64,000 nt of DNA from Bacillus sp. CH140a_4T. GTDB taxonomy: Bacteria; Bacillota; Bacilli; Bacillales; Bacillaceae_G. The stretch lies in NCBI RefSeq assembly GCF_008923725.1, contig NZ_WBPF01000016.1:310001-374000 (forward strand), in the 5' to 3' direction. Each line of letters opens with the position of its first letter. Position 1 is the stretch's first letter. Both the position numbers and the translations under genes were made by a program. Under the pieces are notes generated by a model. The model worked only from the letters and a program-made list of their open reading frames with translations, had not been told where the DNA came from and did no database searches. Of this stretch, positions 26,459-36,863 are shown piece by piece.

Positions 26459-28186
26459 ATGTATTTTTTACAAAATTTAAAAGTGAAATATAAATTATTA
26501 TCGCTTATTTCATTAGCAGTTTTGAGCATGGTAATTATGAGCGGTGTAGCAATTAATTCTATTAATAAGATTAAGCATGATACAGAGGTTGTAGTCGATG
26601 ATTATCAATATTCTGCAATTTTATTAGAAGGAATGCTTCGTACACAAAATTCACTAGAATATAACTTGCTAGAATTAATTACAGCGTCACAAAATGAGGG
26701 GACAAATAAAGAAGGTATTATTGGTAATATTGAAAAGGATCTTAAAAAATATGAGTCTTTATTAAAAGAATATGATGATGGCTTTAATTTAAGTAAGCAA
26801 GAGGATGAACTGTTTCAGAAGATGAAGAAATTTTTACCAAGTTATATAGATGCATATAAAAATTTGTTTGAGAAAGCGAAGGTAACAAACGAGCCACAAA
26901 TGGTAAACGAATTTCAGAAGGAATTAAAACCGAAGGGGGTAGAGTTAGCTGGATATGCGGTAGATCTAGAATCGTATGTTTCAAACTTAGCTGATCAAGT
27001 ATTTAAAGATTCTCAAAAAATGATAGATCGATCTGTTGTCACTTTTATCATTCTTGTAGTAGTTACTACAATCATTATATGCATAGTAAGTTATATTATT
27101 GGTAAGCTTATAGTTGCTCCTTTACAAACTGTTAGTCGTATGATGGAAAGAGCAAAAGATGGGGATTTAACTGTACATGGTGAGTACAATGCTAAAGATG
27201 AATTAGGTGTATTAGTAAGTGATTTTAATGAAATGATTACAGGGTTAAGAACAAATATGAAAGAAGTAGATAATAATATTCAGCTTTTATTCCAACATGC
27301 AGACGGAGTGGTATCTGCATCAGAAGTATCTAGCAGTGCGGCGAAGAAAATAACGATGGATATTGAAGAAGTTGCAAATGGTGCAGAGAGTCAAATGCAA
27401 GCAATGGAACAAACTGCAGGTGCGATGGAAGAGTTGACACAAGGAATGCAGAGTATAGTGAATACATCATCATCTGTAAATGAATTGTCTGCTCAATCAG
27501 CATTAGATGCAGAGAGTGGTAATAAGTTAATGAAACAAATGATTCAACAGATGAATATAATCCAAAATTCAGTACATAGCGGTGTTAAACAAGTAGAGAC
27601 TATGAAAGAACAATCAGAAGAAATTGTTAAAATCATTGATGTTATGCAAGGTATTGCCTCTCAGATTAACTTATTAGCATTAAATGCCGCAATTGAGGCT
27701 GCCCGTGCTGGGGAAAGTGGTAGAGGGTTTGCAATCGTGGCAGATGAAGTGCGGAAATTAGCGGAGCAATCTAGTAATTCTGCAAAACAAATTGAGAAGC
27801 TTATTACTCAAGTTATGGGAACAACGAGCAATACCGTAGATATGATGGGGAAAGTAGATAATGAGGTACAGGCAGGTACACAAGTAGTAATCCATACAGA
27901 AAAAGTATTTGGAAAAATTACAGAAAAAGTACAGCAAGTATCTGAGCAAATTCAAACGGTATCTATGTCTACAGATGAAATTGCAGCGAGCAGTGAGGAG
28001 ATTTCGGCTTCTGCAGAAGACATAGCTCAAATTTCCCAAAGATCATCTGACCGAACTGATAGGGTAAAAGAGTCTATTCAACAACAAGAAAAATCTGTTC
28101 AAGAGATTTCGGTTTCAATTGAACATATGCATAACGCAGCAGGAGAATTAAAACAAATAGTTGCCCAGTTTACTCTTCAAAAGTAG
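26459..28186 (+). CDS. Methyl-accepting chemotaxis protein
   Basis: A 575-residue chemoreceptor. Membrane segments at about residues 11-31 and 193-215 flank an outer helical ligand domain of the four-helix-bundle type. A HAMP domain (about 215-270) and a long cytoplasmic coiled coil follow. The signalling hairpin tip reads [18 protein letters not shown], the standard CheW/CheA-binding sequence. Ligand unknown. It stands alone, with its own terminator. Confidence 0.93.
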   Translation: MYFLQNLKVKYKLLSLISLAVLSMVIMSGVAINSINKIKHDTEVVVDDYQYSAILLEGMLRTQNSLEYNLLELITASQNEGTNKEGIIGNIEKDLKKYESLLKEYDDGFNLSKQEDELFQKMKKFLPSYIDAYKNLFEKAKVTNEPQMVNEFQKELKPKGVELAGYAVDLESYVSNLADQVFKDSQKMIDRSVVTFIILVVVTTIIICIVSYIIGKLIVAPLQTVSRMMERAKDGDLTVHGEYNAKDELGVLVSDFNEMITGLRTNMKEVDNNIQLLFQHADGVVSASEVSSSAAKKITMDIEEVANGAESQMQAMEQTAGAMEELTQGMQSIVNTSSSVNELSAQSALDAESGNKLMKQMIQQMNIIQNSVHSGVKQVETMKEQSEEIVKIIDVMQGIASQINLLALNAAIEAARAGESGRGFAIVADEVRKLAEQSSNSAKQIEKLITQVMGTTSNTVDMMGKVDNEVQAGTQVVIHTEKVFGKITEKVQQVSEQIQTVSMSTDEIAASSEEISASAEDIAQISQRSSDRTDRVKESIQQQEKSVQEISVSIEHMHNAAGELKQIVAQFTLQK

Positions 28187-28231
28187 TAGTATATTTAAGT
28201 TTTAACATAGAGAAATTCCTCTCAATAATAA

Positions 28232-28265
28232 AAAATCATCCTATATAAAAAAGGATGATTTTTTT
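28232..28265 (+). terminator. Terminator after the chemoreceptor gene
   Basis: AAATCATCC and GGATGATTT pair and are followed by a T run. Confidence 0.85.
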
Positions 28266-28396
28266 ATGGGAATTTTGTGCGGCTGTCACTTGTTATATTC
28301 TAATTTTTTACAATTTTCCGATTGTAATATATAATAATACGTAATGTTTTGGAGATTTCTCATTTGTAAAAGATAGGTTATAGGAGGAGAGAAAGG

Positions 28397-29305
28397 GTGT
28401 TCAATAAAAAATCAATGCCGGCTATAAAAATGATCCTTTCGATGTCTATTTTTGGATCAATTGGATTTTTTTCTGTTCAAACAGGTTTACCGTCTTTTGA
28501 ATTAGTATTCGTTCGTTGCATTTGTGCGACTATATTTTTAGCATTATGTTGGCTCGTAACAGGACAGTATAAAAATGAGAAATGGAATAAAAAAGAGGTT
28601 ATGCAAATATTAGCATGCGGTGTATTTCTCGTTTTTAACTGGGTATTTCTATTTAAAGCGTTTGAAGTTATGTCGATTACAATTGCGATTTCAGTTTACC
28701 ATCTTGCACCCATTATCGTATTAATGATTGGTAGTATTGTATTTAAAGAGAGACTTACAGTGTTTGCAGTTATGTCCATTGTCATTTGTTTTATCGGAAC
28801 CGTTTTAGTAGCTGGAGTAGATGGAAGTCTATCGCTTGAAAAAATGATGTCGTCTGGAATGGTATGGGCACTTCTTGCAGCATTATTTTATGCTTTTACT
28901 ACTTTATTAGGAAAAGGAATTCAGCATACGAGCGCATATGCGATGACATTTTTACAAACTTTTTTAGGTATATTTTTATTGCTACCATTCGTAGATTTTG
29001 GCAAGTTTCAAGGGTTAACAGAAATGAACTGGATGATGATCACAGCGACAGGTCTTATACATACTGGATTTGTATATTACTTATTTTTTGACAGTTTAAG
29101 AGATTTATCGACGAGATTAATTTCTGTATTAGTGTTCTTAGATCCTGCGGTTGCAATACTATTAGATACAGTATTTACCGGGTTTAGACCGACTAGTATG
29201 CAAATAGTAGGGATTGTTCTTATATTTGTAGGGATGGCATTTACTTTTCGAAAAACGAAGGAAGAAAAAATAGCGATAAAAGAAAATTTGTATTCTGAAT
29301 TTTAA
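28397..29305 (+). CDS. EamA-family (DMT) transporter
   Basis: A 302-residue membrane protein with about ten hydrophobic segments in two repeats of five, as in the drug/metabolite transporter superfamily. EamA repeat features include the VFLFKAFEVMSITIAISVYH and the later FYAFTTLLGKGIQ and AILLDTVFTGFRPTSMQIVG stretches. It starts at GTG behind AGGAGGAG. Substrate is unknown; related proteins export amino acids or metabolites. Confidence 0.85.
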   Translation: MFNKKSMPAIKMILSMSIFGSIGFFSVQTGLPSFELVFVRCICATIFLALCWLVTGQYKNEKWNKKEVMQILACGVFLVFNWVFLFKAFEVMSITIAISVYHLAPIIVLMIGSIVFKERLTVFAVMSIVICFIGTVLVAGVDGSLSLEKMMSSGMVWALLAALFYAFTTLLGKGIQHTSAYAMTFLQTFLGIFLLLPFVDFGKFQGLTEMNWMMITATGLIHTGFVYYLFFDSLRDLSTRLISVLVFLDPAVAILLDTVFTGFRPTSMQIVGIVLIFVGMAFTFRKTKEEKIAIKENLYSEF

Positions 29306-29384
29306 ATAATTTAATCCGCGTTCTATTGAAAATCCTCTTATTTTTTGTACAATATAAATGGTAGGAAAATAAAGGAAAAGGTAG

Positions 29385-30056
29385 ATGAGAGAGATGAAAA
29401 AGCTAGTAAAGATAGCGACATCGTTAACATTAATGGGAGGAATATTTGTAGGTGCGAACGGTGTGTCTGCAAATACAGATGTTATCCAGAAATCTAGCCC
29501 TAATATTATGATAGAATTTGATGATGTACCAACAGGTCATTGGGCATATGATGAAATTACGAATTTAGTATATCATCGAATTATGTATGGATATGGAAAT
29601 GGTAAGTTTGGTGTAGAAGATCATATAACACGTGAACAAGCGGCGGCAGTATTATACCGCGCACTTCATGTAAAAGGAAGTGCGATTAATGGGAATCCAT
29701 ATGGAGATATTAGTACGAAATCAACCATGTTCCCTTACGAAATTTTACGCTTAACACAGCTTGGTATTTTTAAAGGAGACGAAAATGGGGATTTCCGTCC
29801 AAAAGCAACAATGACTCGTGCAGAGTTATCGCAAATTTTAACAAAAGCATATGAGTTGAACACAAAGCGTCCGCATACATTTACAGATATACAAGAAAAC
29901 TATTGGGCAAGAGATGCAATTAGTGCACTGCAGTCTAATAAAGTTGTCGTTGGAACGGGAGATGGCAAGTTCGAGCCTGAAATGCTCGTTACACGCGGGC
30001 AATTTGCGAAGTTTTTACAACGAGCAATTGATAATTCTCCAGGGAAAATGGAATAG
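29385..30056 (+). CDS. SLH-only surface protein 1
   Basis: A 223-residue exported protein. After a signal peptide (to about residue 30, KKLVKIATSLTLMGGIFVG) come three SLH domains and nothing else: FDDVPTGHWAYDEI, then GDISTKSTMFPYEILRLTQLG, then FTDIQENYWARDAI. SLH domains anchor proteins to wall polysaccharide. With no other domain the protein may be a structural or competing S-layer-associated component (inference). ATG at 29385 and 29394 are both possible. First of three tandem paralogues. Confidence 0.85.
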   Translation: MREMKKLVKIATSLTLMGGIFVGANGVSANTDVIQKSSPNIMIEFDDVPTGHWAYDEITNLVYHRIMYGYGNGKFGVEDHITREQAAAVLYRALHVKGSAINGNPYGDISTKSTMFPYEILRLTQLGIFKGDENGDFRPKATMTRAELSQILTKAYELNTKRPHTFTDIQENYWARDAISALQSNKVVVGTGDGKFEPEMLVTRGQFAKFLQRAIDNSPGKME

Positions 30057-30065
30057 ATAAAGAGA

Positions 30066-30159
30066 AAGCTCATACATTTCCAAATGCAGTAGAAAATCAT
30101 TGGGCGATATGCGAAGTTTTTACATAAAGCGATGATAGTATATCGTTTAAACAACTAAT
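30066..30159 (+). pseudogene. Remnant of a fourth SLH gene
   Basis: Just past the stop of the first SLH gene the reading AHTFPNAVENHWA appears, which is the start of a third SLH domain. It then joins, in another frame, YAKFLHKAM, which matches the end of such a domain (compare FAKFLQRAI). The middle of the domain is missing. Both parental positions contain GGGC, so deletion between short direct repeats is likely. Confidence 0.7.
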
Positions 30160-30172
30160 CTATTATGCTAGG

Positions 30173-30204
30173 AAAACGCAAATATACATATATTTGCGTT
30201 TTTT
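30173..30204 (+). terminator. Terminator after the first SLH gene and relic
   Basis: AAACGCAAATATA and TATATTTGCGTTT pair with a T run. Confidence 0.85.
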
Positions 30205-30498
30205 GTCTAGAAAATGAACTTTTAGAATGTGAAGGATTTCTTTTTAAGAAAGTAGAATACTTAATGTATAGAAACACCTTTAAATGACCATAGGAAAGGG
30301 AAATGATTTGCGTACAATTCGGTATAAAAATTGAAATTGAGAGCGAATTGGCTCTCCTTTAGTAGTGATTTTCACAATAATAGATTTTTTAAATGTAATA
30401 TATTGCATAATGGGTGCGGAGGCAACATATGTAATATTGGAAAGGATTTCAGTCTATTATTTTCCGTTTTTTCAAATGGAGATAAAGGGGAGAGGGCA
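30205..30498 (+). other. Upstream region of the second SLH gene
   Basis: No gene seen. A short hairpin GAGAGC / GCTCTC lies at 30338-30355 but has no real T run. A long in-frame extension of the SLH gene to 30331 exists but lacks ribosome site and signal peptide. The ribosome site AAAGGGGAGAGGG is at the 3' end. Confidence 0.4.
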
Positions 30499-31158
30499 AT
30501 GAAGAAGAACATGTTACGTATAATGGCAACGGTAACTATTATGGGCGGCTTGTTTGTAAGTACAAATGTTCCAAACGTAAAAGCAGAAGAATATCCAGAA
30601 ATGATTGTGTTTGATGATGTTCCAGTAAATTACTGGGCATATGACGATATAATGGACGTAGTATACAATAAAGTAATGTTAGGATATGGGAATGGTAAGT
30701 TTGGTGTAGGAGATAATGTAACACGAGAACAAGTAGCAGCAGTACTTTATCGTACATTGAATTTGAAAAAAGAAGGACCTTTAAAAAATCCATACAAAGA
30801 TATTTCTGAGAGGGCAACCATGTTTTTAGATGAAATTTTAGTATTAACAGAGCATGGTATTTTTCAAGGTGATGAAAAAGGAAACTTTAGACCAGCCGCA
30901 CCAGTAACACGTGCAGAAATGGCGCAAATTCTTACGAAGGCATTTACATTTGAGGTGAAGAAGAACCATACATTTAAAGATGTACCAAATAATCATTGGG
31001 CAAAAAATGCGATTAGTGCACTGCAGTCTAATCATGTCGTCGTAGGAACAGGAAATGGGAAATTTGAACTGAATAAAGTTGTCACACGTGAGCAATATGC
31101 AACGTTTTTAAATAAAGCTGTTTTTTATTTTCCAGTAAAAGATGAGGATTATGAATAA
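30499..31158 (+). CDS. SLH-only surface protein 2
   Basis: A 219-residue exported protein, paralogous to its neighbours. Signal peptide to about residue 30 (KKNMLRIMATVTIMGGLFVS), then three SLH domains starting at FDDVPVNYWAYDDI, KDISERATMFLDEIL and FKDVPNNHWAKNAI. The TREQ...AAVLYR and TRAEMAQILTKAF motifs are shared with the other two copies. The ATG at 30499 has a GGAGAGGG site and begins the signal peptide; it is preferred over the frame extension to 30331. Confidence 0.85.
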   Translation: MKKNMLRIMATVTIMGGLFVSTNVPNVKAEEYPEMIVFDDVPVNYWAYDDIMDVVYNKVMLGYGNGKFGVGDNVTREQVAAVLYRTLNLKKEGPLKNPYKDISERATMFLDEILVLTEHGIFQGDEKGNFRPAAPVTRAEMAQILTKAFTFEVKKNHTFKDVPNNHWAKNAISALQSNHVVVGTGNGKFELNKVVTREQYATFLNKAVFYFPVKDEDYE

Positions 31159-31496
31159 AAGTTAAAATATAAGGATGTTTAAGTTATATTAATATAATAT
31201 ATATTAAGAAAAAAGCGCGGGAATTCCACGCTTTTTTCTTATTTTAAATTATTTATAAGTATATCGATTTGCTATTCGTAATTTAGTTGTTGGAATTTAT
31301 TGGATAAGGAGAAAATGAATAAAGTAACTTTTCATTGGTTAAATATACGGTTTAGTAACTTTATTGTTAATAGAGTGTAAATAAAAGTATATGAAATATA
31401 GTTCATAAATTAGACAAAAATCACATGGGAATTGTATTGTTACGCTTCCATTAATTCTTTATATTAGAAAAAATATGTTTTTAGGGAGAGAATACT
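31159..31496 (+). other. Intergenic region before the third SLH gene
   Basis: It holds a terminator at 31210-31238, then about 250 A/T-rich bases. A 21-codon frame at 31315-31380 has an AAGGAG site only 3-4 bases upstream and no known match; I do not call it a gene. Confidence 0.4.
31210..31238 (+). terminator. Terminator after the second SLH gene
   Basis: AAAAGCGCGG and CCACGCTTTT pair with one mismatch around AATT, then T residues. Confidence 0.75.
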
Positions 31497-32159
31497 TTGA
31501 AGAAAAAATTTTTAAAAGTAGCAACAGCTTTAACAATTATGGGTGGAGTAGTATTTAGTGCTGAAGGGACAACAGCAAAAGCTGAATTAGCTGCAAAGCC
31601 ACAACAAGCAAGTCAGGCAAACTTTAAAGATGTACCAGCAGGACATTGGTCTTATGAAGCAATTCAAACTTTAGCAGAATACGAAATTATGCTTGGTTAT
31701 GGAAATGGTGTGTTCGGCTTTGGACATAACGTAACTCGTGAACAAGTGGCCGCTTTAATTTATCGTGCACTGGATCTTGATGAAGAATTTGGTGAAGATG
31801 AGGTATTAGAAAGCCCATATAATGATATTGTTGATGATAAATCAACGATGTTTCCTTTTGAAGTGTTAGCAGTAACAGAATTAGGCATTTTTACAGGTGA
31901 CGAAAATGGAAACTTCAGACCGAAAGCTACGTTAACACGTGCAGAAATGGCGCAAGTTCTTACGAAAGCGTTTAGATTAGAAGTAAAAGGAACGCAAGGA
32001 TTTAAAGATGTACCAAAAGGACATTGGGCAGAAAATGCGATTAATGCAGTAGGTTCAAATGGTATTTCAGTAGGAGACGGGAAGGGTAACTTCGCTCCGA
32101 ACATGAAGGTAACACGTGAACAATATGCGCAGTTCTTATTTAAATCAATGTTTGAATAA
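31497..32159 (+). CDS. SLH-only surface protein 3
   Basis: A 220-residue exported protein that starts at TTG (31497), 6 bases from TTAGGGAGAG. Signal peptide about 1-29 (FLKVATALTIMGGVVFSAEG), then three SLH domains starting at FKDVPAGHWSYEAI, NDIVDDKSTMFPFEVL and FKDVPKGHWAENAI. Third of the tandem group. Divergence among the copies is large at the DNA level but the domain order is the same, so the duplication is not recent. Confidence 0.85.
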   Translation: MKKKFLKVATALTIMGGVVFSAEGTTAKAELAAKPQQASQANFKDVPAGHWSYEAIQTLAEYEIMLGYGNGVFGFGHNVTREQVAALIYRALDLDEEFGEDEVLESPYNDIVDDKSTMFPFEVLAVTELGIFTGDENGNFRPKATLTRAEMAQVLTKAFRLEVKGTQGFKDVPKGHWAENAINAVGSNGISVGDGKGNFAPNMKVTREQYAQFLFKSMFE

Positions 32160-32167
32160 ATAATAAA

Positions 32168-32204
32168 AAAGAAGCTAGTGTTGTATAACACTAGCTTCTT
32201 TTTT
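32168..32204 (+). terminator. Terminator after the third SLH gene
   Basis: AAAGAAGCTAGTGTT pairs with AACACTAGCTTCTTT with a T run. Confidence 0.88.
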
Positions 32205-32313
32205 ATGTGTAATGCCGGTAGAAGAATACAGTTTCATAAAAAAACAATAAAATTTTCAAAAAAAACTTCCTTTTCTGAAGATTTGTTATATAATATAAAA
32301 CATAAAATCAAAT

Positions 32314-32327
32314 CTGTTATAAAACAG
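32314..32327 (+). promoter_or_regulatory. Short inverted repeat ahead of aceB
   Basis: CTGTT-ATAA-AACAG lies between a possible -10 (TATAAT near 32289) and the aceB ribosome site. It could be an operator; it is short, so evidence is weak. Confidence 0.3.
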
Positions 32328-32347
32328 TTTAAGAAGGGGATGCTAAT

Positions 32348-33937
32348 ATGTCGACGCAAACTTCACGGGTTACATTGCCCGGAGAAATGTTACCAGCGTA
32401 CAACGAAATATTGACACCTGAGGCGCTTAGTTTTTTAAAGAAACTACATGAAAATTTCAATGAGCGCCGCATAGAACTTTTACAACATCGTGCGGAGAAA
32501 CAAAAGAGAATTGATGCAGGAGAGTTTCCGAAGTTTTTAGAAGAAACGAAGCACATACGTGAAGCGGATTGGACAATTGCCAAGTTGCCAAAAGATTTAG
32601 AGGATCGCCGCGTAGAGATTACTGGACCAGTAGATAGAAAGATGGTTATTAATGCTTTAAATTCAGGAGCACATCTTTTTATGGCGGATTTTGAAGATTC
32701 GAATTCACCAACTTGGGAGAATGCGATTGAAGGTCAAATAAACTTACGAGATGCTGTGCAGGGAACGATTTCACATAAAAATGAAAACGGGAAAGAATAT
32801 CGTTTAAATAGTAAAACAGCTGTATTAATTGTGCGTCCAAGAGGATGGCATTTAGAAGAAAAACATATGCAAGTTGAAGGGAAGAATATGTCTGGTAGCT
32901 TAGTAGATTTCGGACTTTATTTTTTCCATAATGCGAAAGCTCTTCTAGCAAAAGGAAGCGGTCCATACTTTTACTTACCGAAAATGGAAAGCCATTTAGA
33001 AGCAAGGTTGTGGAATGATGTTTTCGTATTTGCTCAAAAATATATCGGTATTCCAAACGGAACGATCAAAGCAACGGTGCTACTGGAAACGATTCACGCT
33101 TCGTTTGAAATGGATGAAATTTTGTATGAGCTTAAAGATCATTCTGCTGGATTAAATTGCGGAAGGTGGGATTATATTTTCAGTTTTTTAAAGGGTTTCC
33201 GTAATCATAATGAATTTTTACTTCCAGATAGAGCGCAAGTCACGATGACGGCGCCGTTTATGCGCGCGTATTCTTTGAAAGTCATTCAAACGTGTCACCG
33301 CCGTAATGCGCCAGCTATTGGAGGAATGGCAGCACAAATTCCGATTAAAAACAATCCAGAAGCGAATGAAGCAGCTTTTGAAAAAGTGCGTGCAGATAAA
33401 GAGCGCGAAGCTTTAGACGGTCATGACGGGACTTGGGTTGCCCACCCGGGACTTGTACCAGTCGCGATGGAAGTATTTAATCACATTATGAAAACACCGA
33501 ATCAAATTTTTAGAAAACGTGAAGAGATACATGTTACAGAAAAGGATTTATTAGAAGTACCAATGGGAACGATTACAGAAGAGGGACTTCGCCTAAATAT
33601 TAGCGTAGGCATTCAATATATCGCATCTTGGCTAAGCGGACGGGGAGCAGCACCAATTTATAACTTAATGGAAGATGCAGCAACAGCGGAAATTTCTAGA
33701 GCACAAGTATGGCAATGGATTCGTCATGAAGGTGGAAAGCTACATGACGGACGTAATATTACGCTTGAATTGATGGAAGAGCTAAAAGAAGAAGAACTAG
33801 CAAAAATAGAAAGAGAGATTGGCAAAGAAGCCTTTAAGAATGGGAGATTCCAAGAGGCGACAACATTGTTTACAAATCTCGTTCGGAATGATGAATTCGT
33901 ACCATTTTTAACATTACCGGGTTATGAAATTTTATAA
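32348..33937 (+). CDS. aceB: Malate synthase A
   Basis: A 529-residue malate synthase that condenses glyoxylate with acetyl-CoA to malate, the second step of the glyoxylate shunt. Family signatures seen: [15 protein letters not shown] (about 113-127), [42 protein letters not shown] and the later [10 protein letters not shown] with the acid residue for catalysis. Length fits the A-type enzyme, not the longer G type. It is 23 bases from aceA and should be cotranscribed for growth on acetate or fatty acids. Confidence 0.95.
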   Translation: MSTQTSRVTLPGEMLPAYNEILTPEALSFLKKLHENFNERRIELLQHRAEKQKRIDAGEFPKFLEETKHIREADWTIAKLPKDLEDRRVEITGPVDRKMVINALNSGAHLFMADFEDSNSPTWENAIEGQINLRDAVQGTISHKNENGKEYRLNSKTAVLIVRPRGWHLEEKHMQVEGKNMSGSLVDFGLYFFHNAKALLAKGSGPYFYLPKMESHLEARLWNDVFVFAQKYIGIPNGTIKATVLLETIHASFEMDEILYELKDHSAGLNCGRWDYIFSFLKGFRNHNEFLLPDRAQVTMTAPFMRAYSLKVIQTCHRRNAPAIGGMAAQIPIKNNPEANEAAFEKVRADKEREALDGHDGTWVAHPGLVPVAMEVFNHIMKTPNQIFRKREEIHVTEKDLLEVPMGTITEEGLRLNISVGIQYIASWLSGRGAAPIYNLMEDAATAEISRAQVWQWIRHEGGKLHDGRNITLELMEELKEEELAKIEREIGKEAFKNGRFQEATTLFTNLVRNDEFVPFLTLPGYEIL

Positions 33938-33960
33938 AATATGAAAAGGGGATGGAACAT

Positions 33961-35238
33961 ATGAAAAACGAAAGAATCGAGAAATTACAAGAGAGCTGGG
34001 AATTAGATACGCGCTGGAAAGGGATCACACGTCCATATTCGGCAGAAGATGTAATTCGCCTGCGCGGATCAATTGATATTGAACACACACTAGCGCGCCG
34101 CGGTGCTGAAAAGCTTTGGTCATCGCTTCATACGGAAGATTACATTAACGCACTTGGCGCATTAACAGGAAACCAAGCGATGCAACAAGTAAAAGCTGGG
34201 CTAAAAGCAATTTATTTAAGTGGATGGCAAGTAGCAGCTGATGCGAACCTTTCTGGACATATGTATCCAGACCAAAGTTTATATCCAGCGAACAGCGTAC
34301 CTGCTGTAGTAAAACGAATTAATCAAACGCTGCAACGTGCGGATCAAATTCAGCATATGGAAGGAAGCGGTGATACAGATTATTTCGTACCGATTGTAGC
34401 AGATGCAGAAGCTGGATTTGGCGGACAATTAAACGTATTTGAACTAATGAAAGGTATGATTGAAGCAGGTGCATCAGGTGTGCACTTTGAAGATCAATTA
34501 TCTTCAGAGAAAAAATGCGGGCATTTAGGCGGAAAAGTATTACTACCGACGCAAACAGCGGTGCGTAATTTAATTTCGGCACGCCTTGCTGCAGATGTAA
34601 TGGGAGTGCCGACAATTATCGTGGCAAGAACAGATGCGGATGCAGCAGATTTAATTACGAGTGATATTGATCCGGTTGATAAAGCATTTATTACAGGAGA
34701 AAGAACTCCAGAAGGATTTTACCGTACGAAAGCAGGTCTTGATCAAGCAATTGCACGTGGTTTAGCATACGCACCATACGCAGACCTCGTTTGGTGCGAG
34801 ACGTCGGAACCGAATTTAGAAGATGCAAAACGATTTGCGGACGCAATTCATAAAGAGCATCCAGGGAAATTGCTTGCATACAACTGTTCACCTTCATTTA
34901 ACTGGAAACAAAAACTAGATGAAAAAACAATTGCGAGCTTCCAAAAAGAAATCGCATCTTACGGCTATAAGTTCCAGTTCGTAACACTTGCTGGATTCCA
35001 CTCATTAAACTACGGCATGTTCGAATTAGCACGCGGCTATAAAGAGCGCGGCATGGCAGCGTACTCTGAACTACAACAAGCAGAATTCGCAGCAGAAAAA
35101 CATGGCTACTCTGCAACTCGTCACCAACGTGAAGTAGGAACAGGTTACTTTGATGAAGTAGCACAAGTTATTACAGGCGGTACTTCATCAACGACAGCGC
35201 TAAAAGGATCTACAGAAGAAGCACAGTTTACGAAATAA
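33961..35238 (+). CDS. aceA: Isocitrate lyase
   Basis: A 425-residue isocitrate lyase, which splits isocitrate to glyoxylate and succinate. The catalytic loop [12 protein letters not shown] (about 181-192) with the active Cys is intact, as are [13 protein letters not shown] and [12 protein letters not shown]. The ATG at 33961 is chosen because AAAAGGGG is 9 bases upstream; the ATG at 33952 abuts that site. Together with aceB it makes a full glyoxylate shunt. Confidence 0.95.
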   Translation: MKNERIEKLQESWELDTRWKGITRPYSAEDVIRLRGSIDIEHTLARRGAEKLWSSLHTEDYINALGALTGNQAMQQVKAGLKAIYLSGWQVAADANLSGHMYPDQSLYPANSVPAVVKRINQTLQRADQIQHMEGSGDTDYFVPIVADAEAGFGGQLNVFELMKGMIEAGASGVHFEDQLSSEKKCGHLGGKVLLPTQTAVRNLISARLAADVMGVPTIIVARTDADAADLITSDIDPVDKAFITGERTPEGFYRTKAGLDQAIARGLAYAPYADLVWCETSEPNLEDAKRFADAIHKEHPGKLLAYNCSPSFNWKQKLDEKTIASFQKEIASYGYKFQFVTLAGFHSLNYGMFELARGYKERGMAAYSELQQAEFAAEKHGYSATRHQREVGTGYFDEVAQVITGGTSSTTALKGSTEEAQFTK

Positions 35239-35242
35239 AAGG

Positions 35243-35272
35243 AAGGGGCACCTGTTTGAAGGGTGCCCCTTG
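35243..35272 (+). terminator. Terminator after aceA
   Basis: AAGGGGCACC and GGGTGCCCCTT pair around TGTTTGAA. Confidence 0.85.
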
Positions 35273-35294
35273 TTATTTTCGGAACGATTCCAGA

Positions 35295-35392
35295 GTAAAC
35301 GAAATTATATCAACGATTTTTTCGATATATCTATCATAATTTAAAATATATCAACGATTTTTCAAATATATCGACTTACCGACAAAAAAGAC
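35295..35392 (-). repeat. GATATA iteron repeat, copy 3
   Basis: It runs on the minus strand: leader TTTTTTGTCGGTAAGTC, then four GATATA units; on the + strand the TATATC cores start at 35306, 35326, 35347 and 35367 (20, 21 and 20 bp). It lies in the gap between aceA (+) and the convergent phosphotransferase gene (-). Confidence 0.88.
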
Positions 35393-35399
35393 AATATGA

Positions 35400-36191
35400 T
35401 TAAATCCACTCAGCTCTATGATCGCGAATAAACTTCATATCTTTCTCATAATGCTCTAAATGTCCTTCATCAATCATTCTTCGGAAATTTAAGTCGCCTT
35501 CTTGCGCTTTTCGTTTCATATATGTACATAAAGCTTCTAATCGTAGTAACACCATTCCTAAGTAATCTTCGTCCATACTTTTACCGTAGGACTGGACAAA
35601 TAATTTCACTCTTTCTTTCATACGGCTAGCATGTTGCGATGAGTCGTAATGAACTGCCTCACCCGATTCTGTATAATACGTTCTACTTAAAGGTATACAA
35701 GTATACAGCGTGTAAGCGATATCCCAAATTCTTGGACCAGGAGCAGCAACATCGAAATCAATAATGCCTACTGGTTTTTTTTGATTAAAAATAATATTGT
35801 ATATGGCAAAATCGTTATGGCATACAACCTCAATATCATTTGGAGTACGATCCATCGGTTTCCATTCATCTAATAACGGAAAGTCACTTACCGCATCATG
35901 ATAAAGGCGGAGCATCTTTGCTATTTCTTTTAAAACATCATTAGACCACATATATTCTTTTAACGGATAATTCCCAGCGTCTCCTTCAACAAAGGATAAA
36001 ATCTCTCTATCTTTTTCATCTATACCTAAAAACTTTGGGGCGTGATAAAACCCTTTGTTTTCTAAGTGCTGTAATAATGTATGAATTTTTGCACTGCCAG
36101 GCTTTAATTCTCGCCGAACAGTATTTTCAGAACGATATACGTTTGAGACGTTTCCCCCTGTAAGCTTTTCTTCGTTTGTGTAGTTTGACAT
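35400..36191 (-). CDS. Phosphotransferase (APH family)
   Basis: A 263-residue aminoglycoside phosphotransferase/choline kinase-fold protein. The catalytic loop reads VVCHNDFAIYNIIF (H-N-D at about 149-151), followed by GIIDFDVAAPGPRIWDIAY, which carries the metal-binding Asp. The ATG at 36191 has GGAGGGG 6 bases upstream. Small-molecule substrate is unknown; it need not be an antibiotic. Confidence 0.82.
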   Translation of the reverse strand: MSNYTNEEKLTGGNVSNVYRSENTVRRELKPGSAKIHTLLQHLENKGFYHAPKFLGIDEKDREILSFVEGDAGNYPLKEYMWSNDVLKEIAKMLRLYHDAVSDFPLLDEWKPMDRTPNDIEVVCHNDFAIYNIIFNQKKPVGIIDFDVAAPGPRIWDIAYTLYTCIPLSRTYYTESGEAVHYDSSQHASRMKERVKLFVQSYGKSMDEDYLGMVLLRLEALCTYMKRKAQEGDLNFRRMIDEGHLEHYEKDMKFIRDHRAEWI

Positions 36192-36354
36192 ATAATCCCC
36201 TCCAATAAAATTATATTGTAACACTTCAGAACAAGGGATGTAATCGCATTCGAATGATGTGTATGTTCATTTTTAAAATGAAATCCGCACATGTTAAAAT
36301 CAAATATTTACGAATGTACAATCAATTTAATTTGTCAGTTATTTTCAAAAAAGA

Positions 36355-36556
36355 TTGTACATTTTATTTTAATGTGCTATGATAGTCCCAGTTGAATAGT
36401 TAAATTAAGCAATCCATATGTTATCAAGTGCTGAAAACGAACGAGAAAAAGTATGTGAGAACTAGTTTATGTTTCGTATTTGATAATGTGTGGATTCTTT
36501 TTTTAGACAGGAAGACTAAAAAAATAAAATTTGTATTTTCTTAGGAGGAAATAATC
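36355..36556 (+). promoter_or_regulatory. Promoter and long 5' leader of the cold-shock gene
   Basis: TTGTAC (36355-36360), 17 bases, TATGAT (36378-36383). About 165 bases separate the likely transcript start from the ATG, as in cold-shock genes whose leader folds differently at low temperature. The leader includes TGCTGAAAACGAACGAG, of a general cold-box look. The ribosome site is TAGGAGGAA. Confidence 0.65.
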
Positions 36557-36760
36557 ATGGCAGTAACAGGACAAGTAAAATGGTTTAACAACGAAAAAGG
36601 CTTCGGTTTCATCGAAGTTCCAGGCGAAAACGATGTATTCGTACATTTCTCTGCAATCGAAACTGAAGGTTTCAAATCTTTAGAAGAAGGTCAAAAAGTT
36701 AGCTTCGAAATCGAAGAAGGTAACCGTGGACCTCAAGCTAAAAACGTAATCAAACTATAA
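36557..36760 (+). CDS. cspA: Cold-shock protein, CspA-like
   Basis: A 67-residue OB-fold protein. RNP1 (KGFGFIEV) and RNP2 (VFVHF) are intact, so it binds single-stranded nucleic acid. It closely resembles the B. cereus cold-shock proteins; the symbol is given on that basis, and another csp number is possible. It has a long leader and its own terminator. Confidence 0.88.
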   Translation: MAVTGQVKWFNNEKGFGFIEVPGENDVFVHFSAIETEGFKSLEEGQKVSFEIEEGNRGPQAKNVIKL

Positions 36761-36778
36761 TTTTATAGTTTATTATGG

Positions 36779-36812
36779 AAAAAAGGGATGGCTGCTGCCA
36801 TCCCTTTTTTTG
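36779..36812 (+). terminator. Terminator after the cold-shock gene
   Basis: AAAAGGGATGGC and GCCATCCCTTTT pair around TGCT with a T run. Confidence 0.88.
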
Positions 36813-36863
36813 TTGTAATATACGAGCATAATGATTATATTTTGGGGCAAGAGAGGGATATAT

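Noticed and set aside
30331-30498. N-terminal extension of the second SLH protein
   Set aside because: It would bury the signal peptide 56 residues inside the protein and has no ribosome site.
31315-31380. A 21-codon frame before the third SLH gene
   Set aside because: Spacing of the ribosome site is too short, no family is recognised, and the length is within chance in A/T-rich DNA.
35400-36191. Phosphotransferase as antibiotic-resistance gene
   Set aside because: Only the general APH kinase motifs are seen; nothing indicates an aminoglycoside or macrolide substrate.
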